Of a DNA stretch of 64,000 bases, positions 1 through 7,652 are shown in pieces; position 1 is the first letter of the stretch, and every line of letters begins with the position of its first letter. Source of the stretch: Streptosporangium canum (GTDB lineage: Bacteria; Actinomycetota; Actinomycetes; Streptosporangiales; Streptosporangiaceae); assembly GCF_900113865.1 (NCBI RefSeq), contig NZ_FOQY01000019.1, positions 1 through 64,000 on the forward strand, given 5' to 3'. The notes beneath the pieces were generated by a model that was not told the origin of the DNA, ran no database searches, and worked only from the letters and a program-made list of their open reading frames with translations. The position numbers were made by a program, and so were the translations under genes.

Positions 1-1109
1 TGGCGGCCCGCCGTACCAGGGAGGCCGCGCGGGCGGGCGCGGACGCCGAGGTGCTGTCCACCCTGGCCGGCCACGTGCTGCGCGGCGAGTCGGCGCTGCC
101 GTCCCTGCTGGCGCGGCTGCGCGAGACCTTCACCCTGACCTCGGTCACGCTGCTGGAACGGATCGGCGAGCCGGCTCCGGACGACCAGTCGGACCCCGAG
201 GCGTGGCGGATCGCGGCGACCTCCGGAGGGCCGCCCTGCACCTGCCCGGCAGCCGCCGACGCCGACGTGGTGATCGACGAGCGACTGGTGCTCGCGGTAC
301 GGGGCAGGCTGCTGGAGGCCTCCGACCGGCGCGTGCTGGAGGCGTTCGCCGCCGAGGCGGCCGTGGCGCTGCGCCAGGAGCGCCTGCGCCGGGAGGCCGA
401 CCTCGCCGGGCCGCTGGCCGAGACCGACAGGATGCGCACCGCCCTGCTCGCCGCCGTCAGCCACGACCTGCGCACCCCGCTGGCCTCGGCCAGACTCGCC
501 GTGGAGAGCCTGCGCGGCACCGAGATCGAATGGAGCGCCGAGGACCGCGAGGAACTGCTGGCCACCGCCGACGAATCCCTGCTCAAACTCGACCGGCTGG
601 TCGCCAACCTGCTCGACATGAGCCGCCTGCAGGCCGGCGTGCTCGGCCTGACCCTGCAACCGGTCGCGCTCGAAGAGGTCATCCCGCGCTCGATCGACGA
701 CCTCGGCCCGCTCCGCGACCGCGTCGAGGGCGAGGTGTCGGTGGACCTCCCCGAGGTCGTCGCCGACTCCGCGCTGCTGGAACGGATCCTGGTCAACGTC
801 ATGTCCAACGCCGTGCGCTACAGCCCGGCCGGCAAGAAGGTCCTCATCACCGCGAGCCGGCACGGCGACCACGTCGAGATCCGCGTCGTCGACCGCGGCC
901 CCGGCATCCCCGCCGAGGCGCACGACCGCGTCTTCCTGCCCTTCCAGCGGCTCGGCGACCGCGACAACCACACCGGGGTCGGCCTCGGCCTGGCGCTGTC
1001 CCGGGGGCTCGCCGAGGCCATGGGCGGCACCCTCACACCCGACGAGACGCCAGGGGGAGGCCTCACCATGGTCCTTGCGCTGCCCACTTCCTCAGGGGCG
1101 CGGGCATGA
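1..1109 (+). CDS. kdpD: Sensor histidine kinase KdpD, C-terminal part (truncated by window edge)
   Basis: The frame is open from base 3, so the N-terminal KdpD/USP domains and membrane spans lie outside the window. The visible part has a GAF-like stretch, a HisKA box with the phospho-acceptor His in AVSHDLRTPLASAR, an N box (NAVRYSP) and a G box (DRGPGIP, then GVGLGLALS). The stop overlaps the next start by four bases (ATGA), so the two proteins are translationally coupled. KdpD proteins sense potassium limitation and phosphorylate KdpE to induce the KdpFABC pump. The pump genes are not here and may lie further left. The KdpD name relies on the KdpE-like partner and on the sequence around the kinase core. 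Confidence 0.85.
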   Translation, partial: AARRTREAARAGADAEVLSTLAGHVLRGESALPSLLARLRETFTLTSVTLLERIGEPAPDDQSDPEAWRIAATSGGPPCTCPAAADADVVIDERLVLAVRGRLLEASDRRVLEAFAAEAAVALRQERLRREADLAGPLAETDRMRTALLAAVSHDLRTPLASARLAVESLRGTEIEWSAEDREELLATADESLLKLDRLVANLLDMSRLQAGVLGLTLQPVALEEVIPRSIDDLGPLRDRVEGEVSVDLPEVVADSALLERILVNVMSNAVRYSPAGKKVLITASRHGDHVEIRVVDRGPGIPAEAHDRVFLPFQRLGDRDNHTGVGLGLALSRGLAEAMGGTLTPDETPGGGLTMVLALPTSSGARA

Positions 1110-1774
1110 CGCGCGTCCTCGTCGTCGACGACGAACCGCAGATCCTGCGCGCCCTGCGCATCAACCTCCTCGCCCGGCACTACGAGGTCGCGGTGGCCCC
1201 GGACGGGGGCTCGGCCCTGCGGCAGGCCGCGGACTGGCACCCCGACCTGGTCGTCCTCGACCTGGGGCTGCCCGACATCGACGGTGTGGACGTGATCCAC
1301 GGGCTGCGCGGCTGGACCGCCGTACCGATCATCGTGCTCTCCGGGCGGGCCGGGAACCAGGACAAGGTCGAGGCCCTGGACGCGGGCGCCGACGACTACG
1401 TCACCAAGCCGTTCAACATCGAGGAGCTCCTGGCCCGCATGCGGGCCGTGACCCGCCGCACGACCGTCCAGGACGCCGAGCCCGCCCGGATCGAGATCGG
1501 CGGCCACACGGTGGACCTGGCCGACAAGACGATCTCCGGAGGCGTGCGGCTGACCCCCACCGAGTGGCGCATGCTCGAGCTCCTGCTGCGCAATCCGGGC
1601 AAGCTGATCAGCCAGCGGCAGATGCTCACCGAGGTCTGGGACAGCAAGCACACCACGGAGACCAACTACCTGCGCCAGTACATGGCCCAGCTCCGCCGCA
1701 AGCTCGAACCCGACCCCGCACGCCCGGTCCACCTGCTCACCGAACCGGGCATGGGCTACCGGTTCCAGCCCTGA
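1106..1774 (+). CDS. kdpE: Response regulator KdpE (OmpR family)
   Basis: A 222-residue OmpR/PhoB-type regulator. The receiver domain (about 1-115) has the acidic pair in VVDDEPQ, the phospho-acceptor Asp in VVLDLGLPD and the Lys in DYVTKPF. The C-terminal winged helix (about 128-222) contains RLTPTEWRMLELLLRNPGKL and ends GYRFQP. The ATGA overlap with the upstream kinase identifies its partner. KdpE activates kdpFABC when potassium is low. The last 19 bases overlap the end of the convergent phosphopantetheinyl transferase gene. Confidence 0.9.
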   Translation: MTRVLVVDDEPQILRALRINLLARHYEVAVAPDGGSALRQAADWHPDLVVLDLGLPDIDGVDVIHGLRGWTAVPIIVLSGRAGNQDKVEALDAGADDYVTKPFNIEELLARMRAVTRRTTVQDAEPARIEIGGHTVDLADKTISGGVRLTPTEWRMLELLLRNPGKLISQRQMLTEVWDSKHTTETNYLRQYMAQLRRKLEPDPARPVHLLTEPGMGYRFQP

Positions 1775-2502
1775 CCCCGCGGCGGTGCCCCACCGGGCGG
1801 GAGATCCCCGAGGACGTCGCGGACCTGTCCGAGGACATCCTGTGGAGCGTCCGCGGGGCGCTGTTCGAACGGCAGGGTGACGGCGGTGGACACCAGGCCG
1901 TCGGCGACGATCCAGCGTCCGGTGAAGCCGGTCAGCCGCCGCCCGGCGACCTGCGGGCCGGGGACGAGGAGGCGGGCGGTGAAGACTCCGGAGGGGGCGA
2001 GGGTGATGTGCGCCTCGTCGAAGCCGAGCCAGCGCCGGGCCAGCGGGAACCAGGCCTTGTAGACGCTCTCCTTGGCGCTGAACAGCAGCCTGTCCCAGTG
2101 GATCCGGTCGCCGAGCCGTTCCAGCGCGGCCCGTTCCTCGTCCAGGGCGATGGTCTGCAGCACTCCCTCGGGGAGCCGCTCGTGGGGTTCGGCGTCGATG
2201 CCGAGGGTGACGGCTTCCCGGGAGACGGCCGCGGCCCGGTATCCGGCGCAGTGGGTGATGGCGCCCATCACCCCGTCGGGCCACCGCGGGGCGCCGTGCT
2301 CGTCGGGCAGGATCGGCGCCGGAGGCAGTCCGAGGCGGGCCAGGGCCTGGCGGGCGCAGTGACGGGCGGTGGTGAACTCGCGCCGCCGCTTGTCCACGGC
2401 GCCGGCGACGACGGTCTCCTCCTCGGGGAACAGCGCGGCGTCCGGCGGGTCGCGGAAGGCCTCCACGGCGGCGACCCAGGGCGGCAGGATCTTCTCGATC
2501 AC
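1756..2502 (-). CDS. 4'-phosphopantetheinyl transferase (Sfp/EntD type)
   Basis: A 248-residue enzyme of the Sfp/EntD class, which moves 4'-phosphopantetheine from CoA to carrier-protein serines in fatty acid, polyketide or nonribosomal peptide synthesis. The two metal/CoA motifs are clear: GIDAEPHERLP and FSAKESVYKAW, plus an upstream RHCARQAL segment. The start is GTG at 2502, overlapping the metallophosphoesterase stop as GTGA, so the two genes form an operon. The gene converges on kdpE with a 19-base overlap. The carrier-protein substrate cannot be read from the sequence. No biosynthetic megasynthase is nearby, so it is probably a general-purpose activator. Confidence 0.88.
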   Translation of the reverse strand: MIEKILPPWVAAVEAFRDPPDAALFPEEETVVAGAVDKRRREFTTARHCARQALARLGLPPAPILPDEHGAPRWPDGVMGAITHCAGYRAAAVSREAVTLGIDAEPHERLPEGVLQTIALDEERAALERLGDRIHWDRLLFSAKESVYKAWFPLARRWLGFDEAHITLAPSGVFTARLLVPGPQVAGRRLTGFTGRWIVADGLVSTAVTLPFEQRPADAPQDVLGQVRDVLGDLPPGGAPPRGQGWNR

Positions 2503-3338
2503 GGGACGGGCTGCGGGGCGGGCAGGATCCGGCGCGGACGGCCGGGCGGGGTGGCGCGGGGCCGCCATTCGCGGGGGTAGCCCAGCGAGACCTCCTCGAA
2601 GCGCACGCCGTCGTGCCAGGTGGTGCGGGGAATGTGCAGGTGACCGTAGACGACCGCCTGGGCGTCGAACCGTACGTGCCAGTCGGCGGTCTGCTCGGTG
2701 CCGCACCAGATCGCGAACTCCTGGTGCCGCATGACCAGGGTCGGCTGGCGGACCAGCGGGTAGTGGTTGACGAGCACGGTGGGCATGCCCGGGGTGCGGG
2801 CGGCCAGGCGGCGCTCGGTCTCGGCGACCCTGGCGGAGCACCAGGCGGGGCGGGAGGGGTAGGGGTCGGGATGCAGGAACATCTCGTCGGTGCAGACCAC
2901 GCCCTTCTCGTAGGCGAGGGCGAGGGCCTCCTCCGCCGACGCGACGCCGGGCACGCGGAAGGTGTAGTCGTACAGCACGAACAGCGGGGCGACGGTGACC
3001 GGCCCACCCGGTCCGTCCCACACCGGGTAGGGATCCTCGGGGGTCACCACCCCGAGGTCGCCGCAGACCTTCACCAGGTGGCGGTAGCGTTCCTCGCCAC
3101 GTAGCTGGACCGGATCGCTGGGGTGGGTCCACAGCTCGTGGTTGCCCGGCACCCACACCACCTTGGCGAAGCGGTCGGCGAGCAGGCGCAGCGCCCACTC
3201 GACGTCGGCGACCTTCTCGGAGACGTCACCCGCCACCAGCAGCCAGTCGGAGGCGGAGGCGGGCCGCAACTCCTCGACGATGCGCCGGTTCTCCCGGTAG
3301 CCGATGTGCAGATCACTGATGGCCAGCAGCGACGTCAT
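2499..3338 (-). CDS. Calcineurin-like metallophosphoesterase
   Basis: A 279-residue metallophosphoesterase. Dimetal-site motifs appear in order: DLHIG near the N-terminus, GDVSEK, GNHELW, NHYPL and YGHLHIPR near the C-terminus. It is the first gene of a two-gene operon with the phosphopantetheinyl transferase (GTGA overlap), a pairing I recall as common in actinomycetes. A link to carrier-protein metabolism, for example removal of the prosthetic group, is only a suggestion from context; the substrate is unknown. The C-terminal tail is Pro/Arg-rich and probably disordered. Confidence 0.85.
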   Translation of the reverse strand: MTSLLAISDLHIGYRENRRIVEELRPASASDWLLVAGDVSEKVADVEWALRLLADRFAKVVWVPGNHELWTHPSDPVQLRGEERYRHLVKVCGDLGVVTPEDPYPVWDGPGGPVTVAPLFVLYDYTFRVPGVASAEEALALAYEKGVVCTDEMFLHPDPYPSRPAWCSARVAETERRLAARTPGMPTVLVNHYPLVRQPTLVMRHQEFAIWCGTEQTADWHVRFDAQAVVYGHLHIPRTTWHDGVRFEEVSLGYPREWRPRATPPGRPRRILPAPQPVP

Positions 3339-3380
3339 GCGCGGACCGCCCGCGGCGATCCGGTGGCCGCCCCGGCCGGC

Positions 3381-3454
3381 GCGGCCTCCGAGCCGGGTAC
3401 GGCGGGCATCCGGGCCAAGGCGGCCTCCGGGCCCGGTACGGCGGGCATCCCGGG
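3381..3454. repeat. Two tandem copies of a 39-base unit in a 420-base gap
   Basis: The gap 3339-3761 holds no convincing gene. Within it a unit containing GCGGCCTCCG, then GGTACGGCGGGCATCC, occurs twice 39 bases apart. Reverse-strand frames through it read as low-complexity Pro/Ala-rich sequence. No promoter or terminator is evident. The gap lies upstream of the metallophosphoesterase and downstream of the LacI-type gene, both on the minus strand. Confidence 0.6.
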
Positions 3455-3761
3455 ACGAAGGGACGGGACTCCGGACGGCGTGACCCCTCCTGCCGGGGGG
3501 AGACGGACCGCCTGGACGTCGTTCCGCGGTGATGCGGGCAGGCGCCGGATCCAGGAACGGGCTGCCGTCAAGGTCGTTCTCCTTCGATCAGGCCAGAGGG
3601 GATGCCGCCGTGCCGTCCCGACTTCGGGGGCGGGGCCAGTTTCTTGCCATGGGGGGATGTTTGTCCAGGATCTGAGGGATCGATGGCGGTACTTCCGCTG
3701 TCGGCGTGCGGAAAGGGACCGGGCGGCTTTTCCCACGACGAACACGACAGCCTCTCCGGCC

Positions 3762-4814
3762 TCACTCCCCCCGGGTGGAGTCGCGCAGGATCAGCCGCCA
3801 GTCGACCGGCCCATCGTCCGCCTCCTCGCCGAGGGCCAGCCGGGCGCATCGGGCGCCCTGATCGCGCAGGGACTGCGCGATGGTCGTCAGGCCGGCGGCG
3901 GCGGCCGCGTCGGTGTCGTCCCAGCCGGTGACGGCGAGGTCGCCGGGCACGGCCAGTCCCAGGCGGCCGGCCGCCCGCATCAGGCCCAGCGCGAGTTCGT
4001 CGCTCATCGCGGCGACGGCGTCCGGGACGTGCGGGCCGGTGAGCAGCCCGGCGGCGAGGCGTTCGGCCTCGCGGGCGGTGTTCCTGGAGCACACGGCCAC
4101 GCGCACCTGCGACCACCGGCCGCCGCTCTCCGTCCACGCGTCGCGGAATCCCCGCAGGCGCTGGCGGGTCACCCGGAAGCTCGCCCCGGCCGGATCCAGT
4201 GCCCGATGCACGCCGGTGGCCCGCGTACGGTCGAGGGGGAAGCTGAGCACCATCGGCCGGCGGGCGCCGGCGAAGGCCGCCGCGGCCACCGCGCGGGCCG
4301 CCGCGCGGTCGTCGACCGCCACGAACGACAGGTCGTCGCGGCGCGGGCCGCCGTGCACGACGGCGGGAAGGCCGGTGGCGGCGACCGCGTCCACCACGGG
4401 GTCGTCATCGGAGGTGGTCCACACCACGAAACCGTCCACGGCGGCCTCGGCCACCCGGCCGGCGTCCCCCGCGGAGCCGGTGACGGGCACGATCGTGAGC
4501 CCCAGGCCGTGGTCGGCGCACACTTCGGCGATCCCGGCCAGGAAGCGGGCCGCCTGGGGGTCCTCGAAGGCGTAGGTCAGGTGCTCACCGAGGATCACTC
4601 CCAGGCTGCCGGCACGGCCGCGCCGCAGCGAGCGCGCCCCCGGATGGGGGCCGGGATATCCCAGCCGCTCGGCGGCCTCCCGGACCCTGGCCCGTGTCTG
4701 CTCCGAGACCCGTTCCGGCTGGGCGTAGGTGTAGGAGACGGTCATCACCGACACCTCTGCCGCCCGGGCCACCTCCGCCATCGTCGGACGCCGGCGCGAC
4801 GCAGCTCTTGTCAT
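3762..4814 (-). CDS. LacI-family transcriptional regulator
   Basis: A 350-residue LacI/GalR repressor. The N-terminal helix-turn-helix reads PTMAEVARAAEVSVMTVSYT, followed by the hinge region. The periplasmic-binding-protein-like effector domain runs from about 70 to the end, with SDELALGLMRAAGRLG and TGWDDTDAA typical of it. It is divergent from an MFS transporter across a 31-base gap with a perfect-armed palindrome, so it probably represses the transporter, and itself, in response to a small effector. No sugar-catabolic gene is adjacent, so the effector is unknown. Confidence 0.88.
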   Translation of the reverse strand: MTRAASRRRPTMAEVARAAEVSVMTVSYTYAQPERVSEQTRARVREAAERLGYPGPHPGARSLRRGRAGSLGVILGEHLTYAFEDPQAARFLAGIAEVCADHGLGLTIVPVTGSAGDAGRVAEAAVDGFVVWTTSDDDPVVDAVAATGLPAVVHGGPRRDDLSFVAVDDRAAARAVAAAAFAGARRPMVLSFPLDRTRATGVHRALDPAGASFRVTRQRLRGFRDAWTESGGRWSQVRVAVCSRNTAREAERLAAGLLTGPHVPDAVAAMSDELALGLMRAAGRLGLAVPGDLAVTGWDDTDAAAAAGLTTIAQSLRDQGARCARLALGEEADDGPVDWRLILRDSTRGE

Positions 4815-4828
4815 CCCTCACCATAGCC

Positions 4829-4844
4829 TGTGTATCGTTACACA
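4829..4844. promoter_or_regulatory. Probable LacI-type operator
   Basis: TGTGTATCGTTACACA is an inverted repeat with 6-base arms around a CG centre (only the bases flanking CG break symmetry). It lies in the short gap between the divergent LacI gene and the MFS gene, one base before the MFS ATG at 4846. LacI-family operators usually have a central CG, which fits. Its position would block initiation or translation of the transporter directly. Confidence 0.75.
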
Positions 4845-4845
4845 C

Positions 4846-6072
4846 ATGTCTCTCCAGCCGGGCGGAACGCGGGTCAGGACGGCCTACTGCGGCTTCGCCG
4901 TCTTCGGAGCCTTCTGGGGGGTGTGGGGCGCGTCCGTCCCCGCGATCCGGGAGCAGGCCGGTCTCACCGACGGGGAGCTGGGCACGGCGCTGCTGTTCGT
5001 CGGCGCCGGGGCGCTGCCGGCGATGCTGACCGCCGGACGGGCCGTCGACCGGTGGGGCCACCGCCTGACCGCGCTCCTGCTCGTCCTGCTCGGCGCCGTC
5101 GGCGTCACGGTGGCCGTCGTCGCCCGGGACCTCCCGAGCCTGTCCGCCGGCCTGGCACTGCTCGGCGCGGCGTCGGGCGCCGCGGACGTGGCCGTCAACG
5201 CCGCCGCGGGCTCGGCCGAGCGCGCCGCCGGCCGGCCGGTCATCACCAGGGCGCACGGCTTCTTCTCCGCCGCCGTGGTGGTGGCCAGCCTCGCCACCGG
5301 CCTGCTCGGCGGTGTCGCGGCGCCCGTCGTGGTGCCGTTCGCGCTGGTCGCGGTAGCCGCCGCCGGAGCGGGACTGCTCATCGCCGCCGACGCCCGCGGC
5401 CACTCGGCACCCCTCGGCGGGCGCGGCGCGGCGCCGGGTCCCGGCCCCGGCGGCCGGTCGGTCCTGCGGGCGTATCTGCCGCTCCTGCTGGTCGCCGGAG
5501 TGCTGGGCGCGCTCGCCTTCGCCGTGGAGAACGCCCACCAGAGCTGGAGCGCGGTCTACATGGCCGACATGCTGGGCGCCGATCCCGTGCTCGCCGCCGC
5601 GGGGCCCGCGGTCTTCGCCGCGGTCGTCGCGCTCACCCGGTTCGCCGCCGGCTCCCTGGGATCCGGCCACGCCACGACCGTCCTGATCCTCGGCGCGGCC
5701 ACGGCGGCCGGTGGGACGGTCCTGCTCGCCTCCGCCTCGTCCGTCCCGCCGGCGCTGGCCGGGCTCGCCCTGGCCGCCGCCGGCACCGCCGTACTGTTCC
5801 CGACCCTGCTCGGCCTGGTCACCGCCGACGTCCCGGACTCCGCCCGAGGCGCGGCCACCTCGGTCATGACCACCGTGGCCTACCTGGGCTTCCTCGCCGG
5901 GCCGGTGTACGTGGGGTACTGGGCCCAGGCCGCCGGGCTGCCGGGTGCCATGCTGGCCGTGTCCGTGCTCGCGGGAGCGCTGGCCCTGCTGACCTTGCCG
6001 GCTCTCCGCGCCGCCGTCGCCACCGCTGACCGCCGCCGGCGGCAACGGTCGCCGGACAGCCGAGTGCGCTGA
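4846..6072 (+). CDS. MFS transporter
   Basis: A 408-residue major facilitator with about 12 hydrophobic segments and the A-loop motif GRAVDRWGHR after the second helix. The sequence resembles drug- or sugar-type MFS proteins but is too general to give a substrate. It is controlled in all likelihood by the divergent LacI-type regulator. No ribosome-binding site is obvious: only the operator lies upstream, so the transcript may be leaderless or nearly so. It converges on the DHFR-like gene with a 9-base gap. Confidence 0.85.
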   Translation: MSLQPGGTRVRTAYCGFAVFGAFWGVWGASVPAIREQAGLTDGELGTALLFVGAGALPAMLTAGRAVDRWGHRLTALLLVLLGAVGVTVAVVARDLPSLSAGLALLGAASGAADVAVNAAAGSAERAAGRPVITRAHGFFSAAVVVASLATGLLGGVAAPVVVPFALVAVAAAGAGLLIAADARGHSAPLGGRGAAPGPGPGGRSVLRAYLPLLLVAGVLGALAFAVENAHQSWSAVYMADMLGADPVLAAAGPAVFAAVVALTRFAAGSLGSGHATTVLILGAATAAGGTVLLASASSVPPALAGLALAAAGTAVLFPTLLGLVTADVPDSARGAATSVMTTVAYLGFLAGPVYVGYWAQAAGLPGAMLAVSVLAGALALLTLPALRAAVATADRRRRQRSPDSRVR

Positions 6073-6081
6073 TCGGCCGGT

Positions 6082-6681
6082 TCAGCGGACCCGGTCGTAG
6101 ACCATGGCGATCTCGCCCAGCTCGCCGGTCTCCTGGTGGGTGAGCGTCCACTTCGAAGCCGGCAGGCCGTCGTCGAACAGTCGCCGCCCGCCCCCGGCGA
6201 TCTCGGGGAAGATCATGAGATGCAGCCGGTCGAGCAGGTCCGCCGACAGGAGCGCCTTGATGACGCTCGCGCTGCTGTTGACGAGGATGTCGCCCGCACC
6301 GGTTGCCCTGAGTTCGGTGACGACGTCCGCGGCGGGGGCGTTCACCACGCGGGTGCGTTCCCACGGCGCTTCGGTCAAGGTGGTCGAGAAGACCACCTTC
6401 TCGGTGTCGACCAGCCATTTCGCGTATCCGCGATCACGCGGATCGGCGTCGTCGTCTTCGGCGACCGACGGCCAGTACCCCATGAATCCCTCGGCGTTGA
6501 TCCGGCCGAGCAGCGCCGTAGTGGCGCCCTCCCAGATGCCGGTCATGTGGTTTCGCGCGACCTCGCTGGTCACATACGGGGCAAACGCCCCGAAATCGCT
6601 GGGCCCGCCGGGACCGTTGTAACGCCCGTCGAGAGTGAGGCTCAGGTTCGCGGTCACCCTGCGGCCGGTCGAGTCGGTCAT
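6082..6681 (-). CDS. Dihydrofolate reductase-like (RibD C-terminal fold) protein
   Basis: A 199-residue member of the DHFR/RibD_C superfamily. Visible features are ANLSLTLDGRYNGPGG at the N-terminus, a GRINAEGFMGYW stretch, the nucleotide-binding region GDILVNSSASVIKALL and FPEIAGGGRRLFDDG near the end. These small NADPH-dependent proteins are common in actinomycetes and mostly lack a known substrate. The start overlaps the stop of the ArsR-SRPBCC gene (ATGA), so it is the second gene of that operon. Confidence 0.82.
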   Translation of the reverse strand: MTDSTGRRVTANLSLTLDGRYNGPGGPSDFGAFAPYVTSEVARNHMTGIWEGATTALLGRINAEGFMGYWPSVAEDDDADPRDRGYAKWLVDTEKVVFSTTLTEAPWERTRVVNAPAADVVTELRATGAGDILVNSSASVIKALLSADLLDRLHLMIFPEIAGGGRRLFDDGLPASKWTLTHQETGELGEIAMVYDRVR

Positions 6682-7550
6682 TTCGTGCTCCTTGTAGTGG
6701 TGCTGTCGGTGTCGTCGGTGTCGTCGGTGTCGTGCGGGTCCGCGGCGAGGATCGCCGTGAGCTTGTCGAGGCTCTGGCCGAAGCCGATCTCGATGCCCGC
6801 GACGAAGTCCGCGGAGTCGACGGTGCTGTCGGTGATCCGCCAGCGGGCGTCGAGGTCGGTGCCGGTGTCGGCGGGCCGCAGGGTGAGGTCGAGGTGGGCG
6901 GTGAAGGCGAGGCCGCCGCCGGGAAGCAGCGGGGAGAGCCGGTAGGCGAGGCGCTCACCGGGGCGTACGTCGTCGACGACGCCCTCCGCGCGCCCGGCGA
7001 CCAGGTCGGAGCCGTCGGCGTCCTCGGCATCGCGGTACTCGTGGACGATCCGCCCGCCCGGCCGCGCCTCGAAGAGGAGCTCGGAGACGCGGAGGTCGTC
7101 GGGCGTCCACCATCGGGCGAGCAGGGCGGTCTCGGTCAGGTGGCGCCAGACCAGCTCGGGGCGCGCCGTCAGCGACCGCAGGAACCGGAACGAGCGGCCG
7201 TCGGCCCACCCCGGCTCCTCCGCGGCGAGCCGCTCCGCGTGGAGGCTGTGCCCGTAGCGGTCGTAGGTCTCGCGCGGGCCGCCGGCCTGGTCCGCGGTGT
7301 CGGCGAGCCGGGCGAGGGCGGCCGCCAGGTCCCGCAGGGGAGGGGAGCAGAGCGCGTAGATGCGGCGCTGGCCGGCGCGCTGGGAGGTGACGACGCCGGC
7401 GCGCTCAAGGGTCTGCAGATGCTTGGTCGTCTGCGGCTGGCGCGCCCCGGTGAGCTGGGCGAGGACGCCGACCGGGCGGGGCCGCTCGGCCAGCAGGTTC
7501 ACGAGCCGCCAGCGGGCCGGGTCGGCCAGTGCGGTGAGGAGTGCGTCCAT
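6678..7550 (-). CDS. ArsR-type regulator fused to an SRPBCC (AHSA1) domain
   Basis: A 290-residue fusion. Residues 1-95 form an ArsR winged helix (ALADPARWRLVNLLAERP, then ARQPQTTKHLQTLERAGVV). From about 120 to 270 an AHSA1-like SRPBCC domain is visible (TARPELVWRHLTETALLARWWTP). The tail is a short Asp/Thr repeat. The family regulates its own operon, and the SRPBCC part may bind a hydrophobic ligand. Upstream at 7570-7597 an AT-rich imperfect inverted repeat (AGAATATTC and GGAATATCT) is a candidate operator. It is coupled to the DHFR-like gene downstream. Confidence 0.83.
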   Translation of the reverse strand: MDALLTALADPARWRLVNLLAERPRPVGVLAQLTGARQPQTTKHLQTLERAGVVTSQRAGQRRIYALCSPPLRDLAAALARLADTADQAGGPRETYDRYGHSLHAERLAAEEPGWADGRSFRFLRSLTARPELVWRHLTETALLARWWTPDDLRVSELLFEARPGGRIVHEYRDAEDADGSDLVAGRAEGVVDDVRPGERLAYRLSPLLPGGGLAFTAHLDLTLRPADTGTDLDARWRITDSTVDSADFVAGIEIGFGQSLDKLTAILAADPHDTDDTDDTDSTTTRSTK

Positions 7551-7652
7551 GGAGGCGAGTATTCCCCATAGAGAATATTCGTGTCAAGGAATATCTGTGG
7601 ATCGATAGAGCGGTGCCGGGCCGTAGGCCAGGAATCACGGTCGCGATGCTCG

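Noticed and set aside
3335-3745. 136-codon minus-strand frame in the gap after the LacI gene, overlapping the metallophosphoesterase start
   Set aside because: Arg/Pro-rich with repeats, no conserved segment and a weak start; the ATGA overlap alone is not enough.
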